DNA of 64,000 nt from Euptelea pleiosperma (lineage: Eukaryota > Streptophyta > Magnoliopsida > Ranunculales > Eupteleaceae), in NCBI GenBank assembly GCA_035048495.1, contig CM068540.1:7796829-7860828 (forward strand), written 5' to 3'. The translations under genes were made by a program, and so were the position numbers. Shown piece after piece: positions 37,880 to 49,034 of the stretch. Positions within the stretch are counted from its first letter, which is position 1, and each line of letters begins with the position of its first letter. Below the pieces are notes generated by a model. It saw only the letters and a program-made list of their open reading frames with translations, was not told the DNA's origin and searched no databases.

Positions 37880-38755
37880 TATAAGCCATGTGACACACTC
37901 TTAGAGACAACTGACCGTATGGTTGTTTGTCCCATCCCTAGGCGCACACCTATATACCAAATATCAGCCTGATTAGTGATTTCAAACCTTTGGATCTGAG
38001 TACCCCAACTAATGCTCAAAATATATGGTTAAAAATCAACCGATATAAAAATCACTAGCAGGGCTGATTTTTTGCATGAACGTCCACCTAGGGATCAGAG
38101 CCGTCTCGATGCAAGTTGAGGCCTAAGGCGAAAATTCCATATGATGCCTTTCTTATATTTAATATATTAATATATCTGGTATTAATTAAAAAAAATTAAC
38201 TCCTTATAATTATATAGTAGAAAATCTTATTTAACAACTATTCATGATATAATCAAAAGCTACGGAAAAAAAGATGCAGAGGACTCCTGCAGTCCCGTTG
38301 CACTCTATACAGAGGAGTACTCTTGCGGACCTATTTAGATCATTTTTTGGGCCTAATGACTGCGTGGATGTTCAGCCCATTGGATTGACTTCTCAGTTTT
38401 ATTGATGATTTCTAACCATTGGATTGACTTCTCAAAAAACATGCTTGAATCGAATGGGTACAATCAATCCTAAAAAGTACTAAAATCTATGGCTAGAGAA
38501 AATCGACCAGGTTAATTTTTGGTTAGGATCTCCAACAAGGGGCGGGCTAAACATCCATGTAGTTAGTGGGCTGGGGCCTTCTCCGACCTGGGATGGGGGC
38601 CTTCTCTCACCAGGGGCCTAAGGCGACCATCTTATTGGCCTTATGGGAGAAACTGCCCTGCTAGGGATGGGCCAAACATCGATAGGTCAGTGATCTCTAA
38701 GAAGTGCCACGTGTAAGGTGCATGTGGCATTCCACTAGTAGTATTAAAGTAAATG
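37880..38755. mobile_element. Inverted-repeat MITE of the AATCAGCCTGATTAG family, interrupted
   Basis: The left arm (CACACTCTTAGAGAC...CATCCCTAGG) and right arm (CTAGGGATGGGCCAAACATC...TCTCTAAGAAGTGCCACGTG) are inverted copies. The core word AATCAGCCTGATTAGTGATTT lies in the left arm. The element is split by the hAT-type insertion at 38096-38660. Confidence 0.55.
38096..38660. mobile_element. hAT-type non-autonomous element with 8-bp target duplication
   Basis: Flanked on both sides by CTAGGGAT (38088-38095 and 38661-38668). Ends are CAGAGCCGTC on the left and, reversed, CAGGGCAGTT on the right, matching the CAGGG-type terminal repeats of plant hAT elements. GGCCTAAGGCG is also repeated near both ends. 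No transposase. Confidence 0.75.
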
Positions 38756-40000
38756 TTTGAGCAGGCACATGAGGCGTAAGCGAAAGGCCTCGAGGCCTGT
38801 CCTAATAGGCGTGTATGCCAAATGAGGTGCATGCCTCCAACGTGAGGTGCACATGAGTACATCTACTTCGCATGTGGTGTACACCTAAGCAGGTGGCATA
38901 TATATATATACTAGTGGGTGCCCCGTGCCATCGGCACTCCTCAACAAAGAATTTACCAAAATCAGTTGAGTGGCGGAGATCCATCATCCATTTGGGGGAG
39001 GATTAGATCTCGGCCCTTCTTTGTTGATGCTTATAAGAGGAGGTATAAGTAGGGAGACTACCAATGTGTTATGTTACATAGAATAGTCAATGGCCCACGC
39101 CTACGGCACTCTCCGACAAAAGCGTTTGCAAAAATTGGGTGCCTTCGACACTCAAACGGTATAACAGACTGGGGCGTTACCGTTTTTTCCATTATAACGG
39201 CTGTTATAACGGATTGTAATGCACAGAGGGAGAAATGGAAAAATAACATAAATAACGAAAAATAACGGTGTTGAAATTGAAATTTGAATAAATTGAGATC
39301 AAATGAGGTGGATTGAGTGGCTGATATCTAACTGTCCACATTAGATCGATGGATTTGATCTCAACCACTCTTTATCTAACCGTCCACATTAGATGGATGG
39401 ATAAGATAAGATAAGATAATACAACTGAGTTGTCTTGACATATGCGTGGGTGGCCTGTGCCCGCGGTACTTTCCGACAAAGTGTTTGTCAAAATCAGGTG
39501 AGAGTTAATCTCACCCATCGATATGAAACATAGTGGATCCCAGCCACTCACTATTGAAGCCATATAAGATAAGATGGGTATAAGAAAACCATTAAATTTT
39601 CATTAAATTCTATTTTTTTTTTTTTTTTTAATTTTTAAATTTCAAATTTTTAAATTTGAATTTCAGCACCACTTTTTTATGTTAAAATCATTAAAATCTG
39701 TTAAAATCCATTTTTGCCCCTGCTGTTTCAATCCGTTTTAACGGTAACACCCCTCTCGAGGCATAAAAAGTGGGGCTCCTGAGCCTGACCCTTGGGCTAT
39801 ATGTAAATCCAACCCATTTCATGCCTTATATGTAGGTAAATAGTAGGTGACCCGTGCCCACGGCAATCATCAACAAAGCGTTTGTCAAAATTGGGTGTGA
39901 GTGGTTGAGATCCACTGTCCATTTGGTGTGATAAGATCTCGGCCATCCTTTATGAAGCAAGATAAGAGGAGGAGACAACCGTCCGGTTTTGTTATATAGA

Positions 40001-40176
40001 CTAGTGGGTGCTCCGTGCCATCGGCACTCCTCGACAAAGAATTTGCCAAAATCAGGTGAGTGGCGGAGATCCACTATCCATTTGGGGGAGGATTAGATCT
40101 CGGCCCTTCTTTCTTGATGCTTAATTATAAGAGGAGGTATAAGTAGTGAGACAACTAATGTGTTGTGTTATATAGA
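40001..40176 (-). mobile_element. Mini-Helitron-like unit (clear example)
   Basis: On the minus strand it runs from TCTATATAACAC to CACGGAGCACCCACTAG, followed by T. The 13-base hairpin GTGCCGATGGCAC lies just upstream of the end. The previous unit's TCTATATAAC begins at the next base. Confidence 0.55.
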
Positions 40177-41209
40177 ATAGTAAATGGCCCATGCCCACGG
40201 CACTCTCCGACAAAGTGTTTGCAAAAATTGGGTGCCTTCGGCACTCAAACGGTATAACGGACTGGGGCGTTACCATTTTTTCCATTAGTTGTTATAACAG
40301 ATTGTAACGCACAGAGGGAGAAATGGGAAAATAACAGAAATAACAAAAAATAACGGTGTTGAAATTTAAATTTTGAATAAATTGAGGTCAAATGAGGCGG
40401 ATTGAGTGGCTGAAATCTAACCGTCCACATTAGATCGATGAATTTGATCTCAACCACTCTTTATCTAACCGTTCACATTAGATGGATGGATAAGATAAGA
40501 GAATACAACTGAGTTGTCTTGATATATGCGTGTGTGGCCCGTGCCGACGGCACTGTCCGACAAAGTGTTTGTCAAAATCGGGTGGGAGTTAATCTCAACC
40601 ATCGATATGAAGCATAGTGGATCTCGGCCACTCATTATTGAAGCCATATAAGATAAGAGGGGTATAAGAAAACCATTAAATTTCTGTTAAATTCTATTTT
40701 CTTTTTTAATTTTAGCACCACTTTTTTTGGTTAAATCATTAAAATGCATTAAAATATATTTTTCCATTTTTGCCCCTAACCATTTCAATCCGTTTTAACG
40801 GTAACACCCCTCTCAAGGCATAAAAAGTGGGGCTCCTGAGCCTGACCCTTGGGCTATATGTAAATCTAACCCATTTCATTCCTTATATGTAGGTAAATAG
40901 TAGGTGACCTGTGCCCACGGCACTCGTCAACAAAGTGTTCGTCAAAATTGGGTGTGAGTGCTGAGATCCACCATCCATTTGGTGTGATAAGATCTCGTCC
41001 ATCCTTTATGAAGCCGGATAAGAGGGGGAGACAATCGTCTTGTTTTGTAATATAGACTAGTGGGTGCCCCGTGCCATCGGCACTCCTCGACAAAGAATTT
41101 GCCAAAATCAGGTGAGTAGCGGAGATCCACCGTCCATTTGGGGGAGGATTAGAGGAGGTATAAGTAGGGAGACAACCAATGTGCTTTGTTATATAGAATA
41201 GTAAATGGC

Positions 41210-43565
41210 TGATAGTAGGTTTTTTTCCGCGTCGTTGGTTACGGAAACCCTATTATCAACAAGATTTGTAATTTATCCGAGATTTTCTACAAAATTCAGA
41301 GATTTTAGCATAGGGATTCGTGTCGGATGTCGATCCGCACTCGGAATTAGGGAACGTGCAGTAAAGAACATAAAATGACTCTTTTTTTTTTTTTTTTAAA
41401 ACATTCTTTTAGAGGGGATTAAAGCATACCACTAATATCAACAAATAAAAGATAATAAAATAAGAACAACTTGACTTTATTCCTTAAAGTGTGACAACAC
41501 TTTAAATAAAAAAATAAACAAACTATATCAAAACACTAAACTAGAAAGCAAGAACTTAAAAGAAACAAGAGAGGGAAAGAAGAGAGATAGAGATAGGAAA
41601 ATTATAGAGAGAAGATGAAGGTGAGAAAGTGAGGGACTAACTTACCATGGGTGCAACAAACCGTGGAAGTGAAGGAGGACAAGGAGATGGAGGACAGCAC
41701 CGTTGGTGCTTCACTTGAAGGAGTGCAGGAGATGGATGACGTGGTGGCTCGCTGCTGCTGTTAACAGTTTTGTGGAGGGATGATAGGTGGCTCCAATGAA
41801 GATGGAGGGAACGGTGGCTGCTGCTGTGAGGAGAGGCAGTGGAACGGCTGGTGGAGAGGAGCAGCTTGGGCCAAAACCGTGGTGATGGCGATGAAGAAGA
41901 TGAGGTAGGTCGCTGACCTCTTTCACTTCTTCTTCTTCTTCCTTCTTCTTTCTCTCCTTTTTTTGTTTTTCTTTTCTTTTTCTTAGGAATGAGTGAGGCG
42001 TGGAGAAGAAGGAACGTGGGAGAAGGGAAGGAAAGAGGGGATGTGCAGCAAGGGGATGAGATTGTGGGAAGAATGGCTTGGCTTAATGGAGGAGACAGTG
42101 GCTGAGTGGTGAAAGAGCAGGCAGTACTTGCTTCCTCGTGTGGAGCTTCTTCTTCTCCTAAGCAAAAGGGTGGGGCAGCTGGGTTTCTAGTTTGCTGAAA
42201 ATGTGCAGCAGCTAGAGGAGGGTGATGACGGCTTTGGAGATTTTTAAGAGGTCCAGCAAGAGGGAGAGGCGTTAGGGTTTTTTTTTTTTTTTTTTTTTGT
42301 TCAAAACGTCCAAGTATTGAGAGGTGATGAGAGAGACTAAAAACGTGGAGCTGTTCCTCTTTTATAGTAAGGAGAAGATCTCCTAATAAAAACTATGGGT
42401 TTCTATTTATTAGAGACCCACGGTCTCTAAGATATCTTCCCTTTTGAAGGAAAATTCTATTTTCAAACAATAAGGTGCTTTTGAAGAATTTCAAATCTCT
42501 TCTATATTTTAAAAGAAAGTTTCCCAAAAAAAAAATACAGCTTTTACCAAATCATTTTCTTTGCAAAAGTCAAAGTTTCATTTCAACCTCATCCCATTAA
42601 TAAAAATCATTTTAAAGAAGAGATAGCTAAACATTTTGAAAGATATTTTCTTTAAAAAGAAAACTATGGCTTTTCAAAACTTTCCCAAAATTTGCCTTTC
42701 CATTTTGTAAGAACAAGTCTTTCTTTAATCTGGGCCGTCCAACTCTGTAGGAATCGAGATCATCTTGGTCAATGTTGTGGTCGTGACCATGGGATTTAGA
42801 AGAAGAAGAAGATGTTGGCCATCGAATCCTGAGATGGTAGGTGATGATAAGATGGATGATCTGCTGACGATCAGACGATAGACTAGGATGGCAATGATCG
42901 GATGGATCATTGGATGGTGGACATTGGCTAAGGTAGGTCGTAGGATAGAGTGACTGAGGAAGGAGAGAGGATCAGATAATTTGGATTTGAGAGTAGAGAG
43001 AGAATGGTGGCTCGGAGAGAGGAGAGAGAAAATTTTATAAAATAAAGAGAAAATGCTAGCAGAGGTTCTTGAATCCTGAACTTTGACTTGGTCTTCTGCA
43101 TGCTTCACCAACTGAGCAAGCACTCGCCTTGTGTTGGTATATAAGCTTTAATCTCCTTAGTCTCTTCTTTGAGGGCTTGTCTATCCTTCTCTCTTGGTTG
43201 TCCCTTGATTCTTTTGACTCGCTGGCTCTTTCCGTCTTTGGCCTATATCTCCTCATCCTTAACCTGTTGGCTCTTGAGCTTTGATCCTAGGTTCTGGAAG
43301 TTGATTGTGGGCCCGCATGCCATCAAAATTGCCCAATTAGTGCTCCTGCGATAGAAAAATCGCGTAATGAGAATGACTTCGCATGTAGGTCAAATAAATG
43401 CGTATGAATGCATGCGAATATACCGTTTTAGCCAGAAAAGTGTGTTCTATAGAATGAGAGAAACTCTGACGTAGAAATGTTGATAAAAATTACAGTTTTA
43501 CGTAGAAGAGTGTGACAATGCTAGAAGGATAATTGCTTAAAATAAGCACTTTTGAACGAATATCA
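41210..43565 (-). mobile_element. Solo LTR, copy D (2.36 kb) with perfect 5-bp target duplication
   Basis: On the minus strand it starts TGATATTCGTTCAAAAGTGC and ends near CGACGCGGAAAAAAACCTACTATCA. Flanked by ATGGC at 41205-41209 and 43566-43570. It interrupts a long Helitron-like unit, whose AAATGGC / ATGGCCCATGCC sequence is rejoined on removal. TATAAAAG is at 42359-42366 and GGAATAAAG near 41477, giving U3-R-U5 order. ORFs inside (for example 42725-43123) are LTR leader, not genes. Confidence 0.9.
42359..42366 (-). promoter_or_regulatory. TATA box of LTR copy D
   Basis: TATAAAAG on the minus strand, about 1.2 kb from the LTR start, matching the place of the TATA box in copy A. Confidence 0.55.
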
Positions 43566-45137
43566 ATGGCCCATGCCCATGGCACTCTCTGGCAAAAGCG
43601 TTTGCAAAATTTGGGTGCCTTCGGCACTCAAACGATATAATGGACTGGGGTGTTACCGTGTTTTCCATTATAATGGCTATTATAATAGATTGTAACGCAC
43701 AGAGGGAGAAATGGAAAAATAACAGAAATAACAAAAAATAATGGTCTTGAAATTTAAATTTTGAATAAATTGAGGTCAAATGAGGCGGATTGAGTAGCTA
43801 AAATCTAACCGTCCACATTATCGATAGATTTGATCTCAACCACTCTTTATCTAACCGTCCACATTAGATAGATGGATAAGATAAGAGAATACAACTGAGT
43901 TATCTTGATATATGCGTGGGTGGCCCGTGCCCGCGGCACTTTCCGACAAAGTGCTTGTCAAAATCGGGTGGGAAATCTCAGCCATCGATATGAAGCATAG
44001 TGGATCTCAGCCACTCATTATTGAAGCCATATAAGAAAACCATTAAATTTTCATTAAATTCTATTTTTTTTTTTTAAATTTTCAAATTTCAAATTTTGAA
44101 TTTCAACACCACTTTTTTTCGTTAAAATCCATTAAAAACTATTTTTTTCATTTTTGCCCATAGCCGTTTCAATCCGTTTTAACTGTAACACCCCTCTCGA
44201 GGCATAAAAAGTGGGGCTCCTGAGCCTGACCCTTGGGCTATATGTAAATCTAACCCATTTCATTCCTTATATGTAGGTAAATAGTAAATGGCCCGTGCCC
44301 ACGGCACTCGATCTCCAACAAAAGCGTTTGCAAAAATTGGGTGCCTTCGGCACTCGGTATGACGGACTGAGGCGTTACCATTTTTTACATTATAACGGCT
44401 GTTATAACGGATTGTAACGCATAGAGGGGGAAATGAGAAAATAACATAAATAACAAAAATAATGGTGTTGAAATTCAAATTTTGAATAAATTGAGGTCAA
44501 ATGAGGCGAATTGAGTGGCTGAAATCTAACCATCCACATTAGATCGATGGATTTGATCTCAACCAATCTTTATCTAACCGTCCACATTAGATGGATGGAT
44601 AAGATAAGAGAATACAACTGAGTTAGTTATATGCGCGGGTGACCCCTGCCTGTGGCACTTTTCGACAAAGTGTTTGTCAAAATCATGTGAGAGTTAATCT
44701 CAGCCTTCGATATGAAGCATAGTGGATCTCAGCCACTCATTATTGAAGCCATATAAGATAAGAGGGGGTATAAGAAATCACGGTCATCACTTGTTATATT
44801 TATTGTGGGTGGCCCGTGCCCGGGGCACTCCGTCAAAGCATTTGCCAAAATCAGGTGTGAGTGGCCGAGATCCACTGTCATTTGGGGGAAAAGATCTTGG
44901 CCGTCTTTTGTCAAAATAAGAGGGGGTGTAAGTGGGGAGACAACTTCCCTGTTTTGTTATATAGATAGTAGGTGACCCGTGCCCACGACACTCATCGACA
45001 AAGCGTTTGTCAAAATTGGGTGTGAGTAGCTGAGATCAACCATCCATTTGGCGTTATAAGATCTCGGCCATCCTTTATGAAGCCGGATAAGAGGGGGAGA
45101 CAACCGTCCTGTTTTATTATATATAATAGAATGACAA

Positions 45138-45493
45138 ATGGAATTCTTACTAATATTCTTACTAATGGACGTGGAGCCCACATGCAGATGAGTTAAGGGA
45201 TGATTTTTGGTGAGGGTGATCTCCTCACCATGGAGATCACGCTCATCAAAAATCAGTAATTTTTAAAACTTCTAACCCTACCAAAGTACGGATCTAAATT
45301 TAACGGTGAAAATGGATGATGCAAAAATTTTCAATTTGCAATCTACTTTTCATAAGGCTACAAAAATTGGAATGGGCTGATTTTTTGTGGTTAATATCCA
45401 CATCGAGAAGAATATTATCACCAAAAATCATCCCTTAACTCATCCGCATGTGCGCCCCACATTCATTAGTAAGAATATTAGTAAGAATTCCAT
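45138..45493. mobile_element. MITE with terminal inverted repeats of about 75 bp
   Basis: Both ends read inward ATGGAATTCTTACTAATATT and continue through GATGAGTTAAGGGATGATTT with only a few mismatches. The internal part has no ORF. The word TTTTTGGTGA in the arms is shared with the MITE at 36672. Target duplication not evident. Confidence 0.75.

Positions 45494-45528
<35 letters not shown>
45494..45528. repeat. (AT)n(GT)n microsatellite
   Basis: Compound AT then GT dinucleotide run immediately after the MITE end. Confidence 0.9.
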
Positions 45529-45559
45529 TTTCCATTTCCATTTACATTTTCAGTTTATT

Positions 45560-45960
45560 CACACTAGGGGACGCCACGCGCGATGCGCGTGCACCTTACA
45601 TGTGGCACATACTTAGAGATCACTGACTATATAGATGTTTGGCCCATCCTTAGGTGGACCTACATACCAAAATTCATCCTGATTAGCAATTTCTATCCAT
45701 TGGGATAGAGTCTTTTTCATGGTTTATTTTTAACCATAGATTTTGAGCATTATTTGGAAGAAGGGGCACACTATTAGAGGCCACTAACCATATGGATGTT
45801 TGGCTCATCCCTAGGTGGACGGACCTACATGCAAAAAATCAGCCTGATTAGTGATTTCTAAGCATTCGATTGGAGTCGTTTTCATGGGTTGATTTTTAAC
45901 CTTGGATTTTGAATATCACAATTTAGCACTTAACTCTAGGTATATTTTTGGCCAATGACA
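45560..45960. repeat. MITE fragments of the AATCAGCCTGATTAG family
   Basis: Contains GCCCATCCTTAGGTGGACC, then a second start at 45770 with CATCCCTAGGTGGACGGACC and AATCAGCCTGATTAGTGATTT. Two partial copies lie in tandem. No gene. Confidence 0.5.
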
Positions 45961-46044
45961 AACGATATCACCATTCACCTCCACGGACCTCGGACCTCGG
46001 ACCATGTGATTATTAGGGGTAAGTAAAGTAACTTTTAATCAATT

Positions 46045-46310
46045 TTTTTTTGGGCTCTTTTGCTTTACCCCCTTACTTTATTGATGCAATTTGCATCTCA
46101 CCCAATGTTTTCAAAATATGTGTCTCACCCTTTGACCATGGTCAACGTCGCTGACCATAGATGGATTAACAGTCTGGATGGACATCCCAATATTTTTTAA
46201 ATGATTATAATGACCTTGGGTGAGGCACAAATATTTTAAAAACATTGGGTGCGAGGCAACTTGCATCAATAAAGTAAGGGGGACAAGCAAAAAATCCTTC
46301 TTTTTTTTAG
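46045..46310. mobile_element. Fold-back MITE, copy 1
   Basis: The left arm CTTTACCCCCTTACTTTATTGATGCAA pairs with TTGCATCAATAAAGTAAGGG at 46260-46280. Inner inverted words are AATGTTTT / AAAACATT and TGACCATGGTCAACG. No coding capacity. Confidence 0.6.
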
Positions 46311-46479
46311 GATTTTTTATTTTTATTTTGAGGATTGTGAGCTCAAAACCTTTCATTTACTTTAACCGTAGGTGGACCTACAGACCAAAAATTAATTTGA
46401 TTGTTAATTTAAGCATTGGATTGGTCATTTTCCTGAGTTGATTTTATCCGTAGAATTTGAGCATTATTTGGGGTCCAAA

Positions 46480-46620
46480 GATCCAAGGGTTTGGAATCAC
46501 TAATCAGGCTGATATTTGGTATGTAGCTCCACCTAGTGATGGGCCCAACATCTATATGGTTAGTGACCTCTAAGAGGGTGCCACGTGGCTGATATTGTTG
46601 TCCTTGTTATAATTGATGAG
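46480..46620. repeat. Partial MITE of the AATCAGCCTGATTAG family (inverted)
   Basis: Carries AATCACTAATCAGGCTGATA followed by CACCTAGTGATGGGCCC and GTGCCACGTGGC, the opposite orientation to the copy at 45830. Confidence 0.45.
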
Positions 46621-46724
46621 GGACATTGGCGTGCTTAACAACCTGTGAAGGTGAGTTCCTTTTATAGTTCATCACAATCCTTAAAAAAAAGGTTTTGAGC
46701 TCAAAATCCTCAAAAATAAAAAGA

Positions 46725-46935
46725 TGTTTTGTTGTCCCCCTTCCTTTTTAAAATATGTACGTCTCAACCAAGGTCATTATAGTCATTTAAAAAATACTTG
46801 GATGTCTATCCGAAGGCTGTCTATGGTCAACGATGTTGACCATGGTCAAAGGTGAGACACAAATATTTAAAAAACATTAGGTGATGCCAATTGCATCTAT
46901 AAAGTAAGGGGGTAAAGCAAAAAAACCCTCTTTTT
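46725..46935. mobile_element. Fold-back MITE, copy 2
   Basis: Inverted copy of the 46045-46310 element with the same TGACCATGGTCAA core and TAAAGTAAGGGGGTAAAGC end; the left arm is degraded. Confidence 0.55.
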
Positions 46936-46979
46936 TTGCAAACATTAAATTTTGATAGCAAATAATTGATGCCAGGTTG

Positions 46980-47250
46980 ATGCCTTGGCACCCATCCCTA
47001 GGTGAACTTACATACTAAAATTCATCCTAATTAATAATTTCTATGCTTTAGATTATTCTTTTTCATAGTTTAATTTTAACCGTGGATTTTAAACATTATG
47101 ATCCAAAGGTTAGAAACCATAAATCAGGCTGTTTTGTTGCATATGTCAACCTAGGGATGGATCAAACATCTATACGGTCGGTCAATGGTCTCTAATAGTG
47201 TGCAACATGGCTTACACTGGTGGTCCGTCATCAATATTGGTGATGGATAT
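46980..47250. repeat. MITE of the AATCAGCCTGATTAG family
   Basis: Inverted arms around CATCCCTAGGTGAACTTACA (left) and AAATCAGGCTGTTTTG...CTAGGGATGGATC (right), ending TGCAACATGGC. No gene. Confidence 0.5.
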
Positions 47251-47317
47251 CCGCCGTCAAGAGTTTTCACTTGGAAGGAGTTCAGGCGAATGCATTTAAT
47301 GCGTGATTGTCAAGATG

Positions 47318-47579
47318 GGATAAAGTTTTGATGACGGGCCTGTCATCGAAGGAGATGACAGGGCAGTTCGGCACGTGGATTAGTACGGACTGACCACCTC
47401 GGCCTCACCACACACGTACCCAGGTGAGTACTCGAATGCTTTTTGCCAAAACACTCACCTGTGTACCTGGCTGTGAGGCCGAGGTGGTCCCCCGGTGCAA
47501 AATCCACATGCCTTGATCTGCTGCCCTGTCATCTCCTTCGATGACAGGACACTGTCGTCCTGTCATCGAAGTTTTACTC
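47318..47579. mobile_element. Mutator-type MITE with perfect 9-bp target duplication
   Basis: Flanked by GTCAAGATG at 47309-47317 and 47580-47588. Inward-reading ends are GGATAAAGTTTTGATGAC and GAGTAAAACTTCGATGAC. The arms (about 100 bp) share CTGTCATCGAAGGAGATGAC and ACCACCTCGGCCTCAC. A 9-bp duplication plus long inverted repeats is the MULE signature. The end sequence relates it to the elements at 62743 and 63011. Confidence 0.8.
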
Positions 47580-47588
47580 GTCAAGATG

Positions 47589-47966
47589 ATGCCTGATTGC
47601 CCGCCATAAGTCATAACCTCATTTTTTATTTCTCTATACAATCTGCTTTGATAAGGAGTTCATCCAAAAAACTACGTAGACACTGCGTCAACTAGTGCAG
47701 TTGAGGAACTAGCGCAGAACAACGCTCTCGACCAGGCCTTTCAGTCCAAAAATCTATGATGGCGTGAGCCTACCATCAGACTTATGATGATGATGAATGT
47801 AAATTATGCTTCTCAAGAGTCAGACCAAATGTCATGTTTAGCCTACCCCTTTGTGGACATACACACTAAAAATCAGCCTGATTGGTGATTTCTTGATTTT
47901 AGCTTTTTCATCGTGGGGTGAGTTCCAAGCCCATCATGAAAAACTCCTCTAGTCCAACAGCTATAA
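47589..47966. other. Unassigned spacer
   Basis: No gene. A fragment of the AATCAGCCTGATT family word is at about 47873-47890. Confidence 0.35.
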
Positions 47967-48219
47967 GGGGGGGTTTTATAAGCCAAAAAGTTAAAAAGTT
48001 AGTTTGGATGTGTTTCATATTTTAACTTTTAAAAAGTTAAAAACTAACTTAAAACTGAAGCTAAAATTTTTAGCTTTTAACTTCTAAGAGAAACAACTTC
48101 TCAAAAATTAGAACCCCTCCCGACATTTTAATTTCTCTGACTTTTTTAGAGGTAAAAAATCAACTTGTAACTTCTACTACAAGTAGAAGTGCTTTTACTT
48201 CTCGTTCCCAAACGCCCCC
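47967..48219. mobile_element. Tourist-like (PIF/Harbinger) MITE
   Basis: Flanked by TAA on both sides (47964-47966 and 48220-48222). Ends start GGGGGGGTTT and, reversed, GGGGGCGTTTGGG, the typical PIF/Harbinger end. The interior is rich in AAGTTAAAAAGTT-type words and has no ORF. Confidence 0.65.
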
Positions 48220-48222
48220 TAA

Positions 48223-49034
48223 ATCTACCGTCTGATGAAAAAAGCTCAAATTCAAAATGTAGAACCACGGGGGCAGGCCAAGCATTCCTAAAGCCAGTGA
48301 GGCTTAGTTTGCCACACACACACCGTTTAAACCCCAAATAAATAATCTCCATCTACTTAAAAATCAAAGGATCATGATCCAGAGAGCATGGTTTAAGATG
48401 ATGGGTATATGGAATGGCTCCTACACCGTTATTTTTAACGGAAAAAATACAGTCAAGCCATAACATCGATCCCCCTCATAAACATGCTGTAGAGAACAAA
48501 TGCAGATGATTTGATTTTACAAAGCACAGAATAAGTATGGGTGCTCAATCACCACATCTTACTATCTAAACATCAATCACAGATGAAATAAGATATTAAG
48601 AAAGAACAGTTACATCCTGTAATGAAGGCTAATGCACCATTATTTTCTTTTAAATAAACAAACAAAACCCCAGAAAAGTGATTTACAATCTTCAAGCCTT
48701 AGGCTAAAAGAACCCCCAAAGAATATATATGGTGGTGTTGAGGAAGAAGAAGAAGAAGATAGAGAGAGAAAGACACCCAACTGAACACTTTGAATTCCCA
48801 AACCAACATCCCCTCCCTTTTCCCCTCTTCCCCATGAATTAACAAATTGACTTATTACAGCTCATACCTCCCTCTCCAAAGATAACCTACTGCTCTCTCT
48901 CTCTCTCTCTCAATATAAAAACACTCTTTCCTGGATCTTTTCCCTGTTTTGTATCTTTTCAAAGAAGAAGAAAACTATAATACATATCCTCATTGGTTTA
49001 ATAATTTAGAAAACATGGCCTACTAATTTGTGTT
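48223..49034. other. 3' flank / 3' UTR region of the TBL gene
   Basis: No coding signal. Contains a CT microsatellite at about 48893-48911. The 3' UTR of the minus-strand gene should lie here, but I cannot fix its polyadenylation site. Confidence 0.4.

Larger units (their letters stand above)
38911..45124 (-). repeat. Head-to-tail array of Helitron-like repeats
   Basis: At least seven short units (about 140-180 bp) and four longer ones (about 0.5-0.76 kb), all in one orientation. On the minus strand a unit starts TCTATATAACA and ends with a small hairpin (GTGCCGATGGCAC or GTGCCGTGGGCAC) about ten bases before CACCCACTAG or CACCTACTA. That fits Helitrons: a TC start, a 3' hairpin and a CTRR-like end, with T after it. 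Short units: 38911-39082, 39841-40000, 40001-40176, 40898-41056, 41057-41197, 44802-44965, 44966-45124. Longer units: 39083-39840, 40177-40897, 41198-41209 plus 43566-44283, and 44284-44801. Three junctions join the end of one unit directly to the TC of the next (40000/40001, 41056/41057, 44965/44966). Most ends read CTAT rather than CTRR, so the Helitron call is probable, not certain. Confidence 0.55.
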
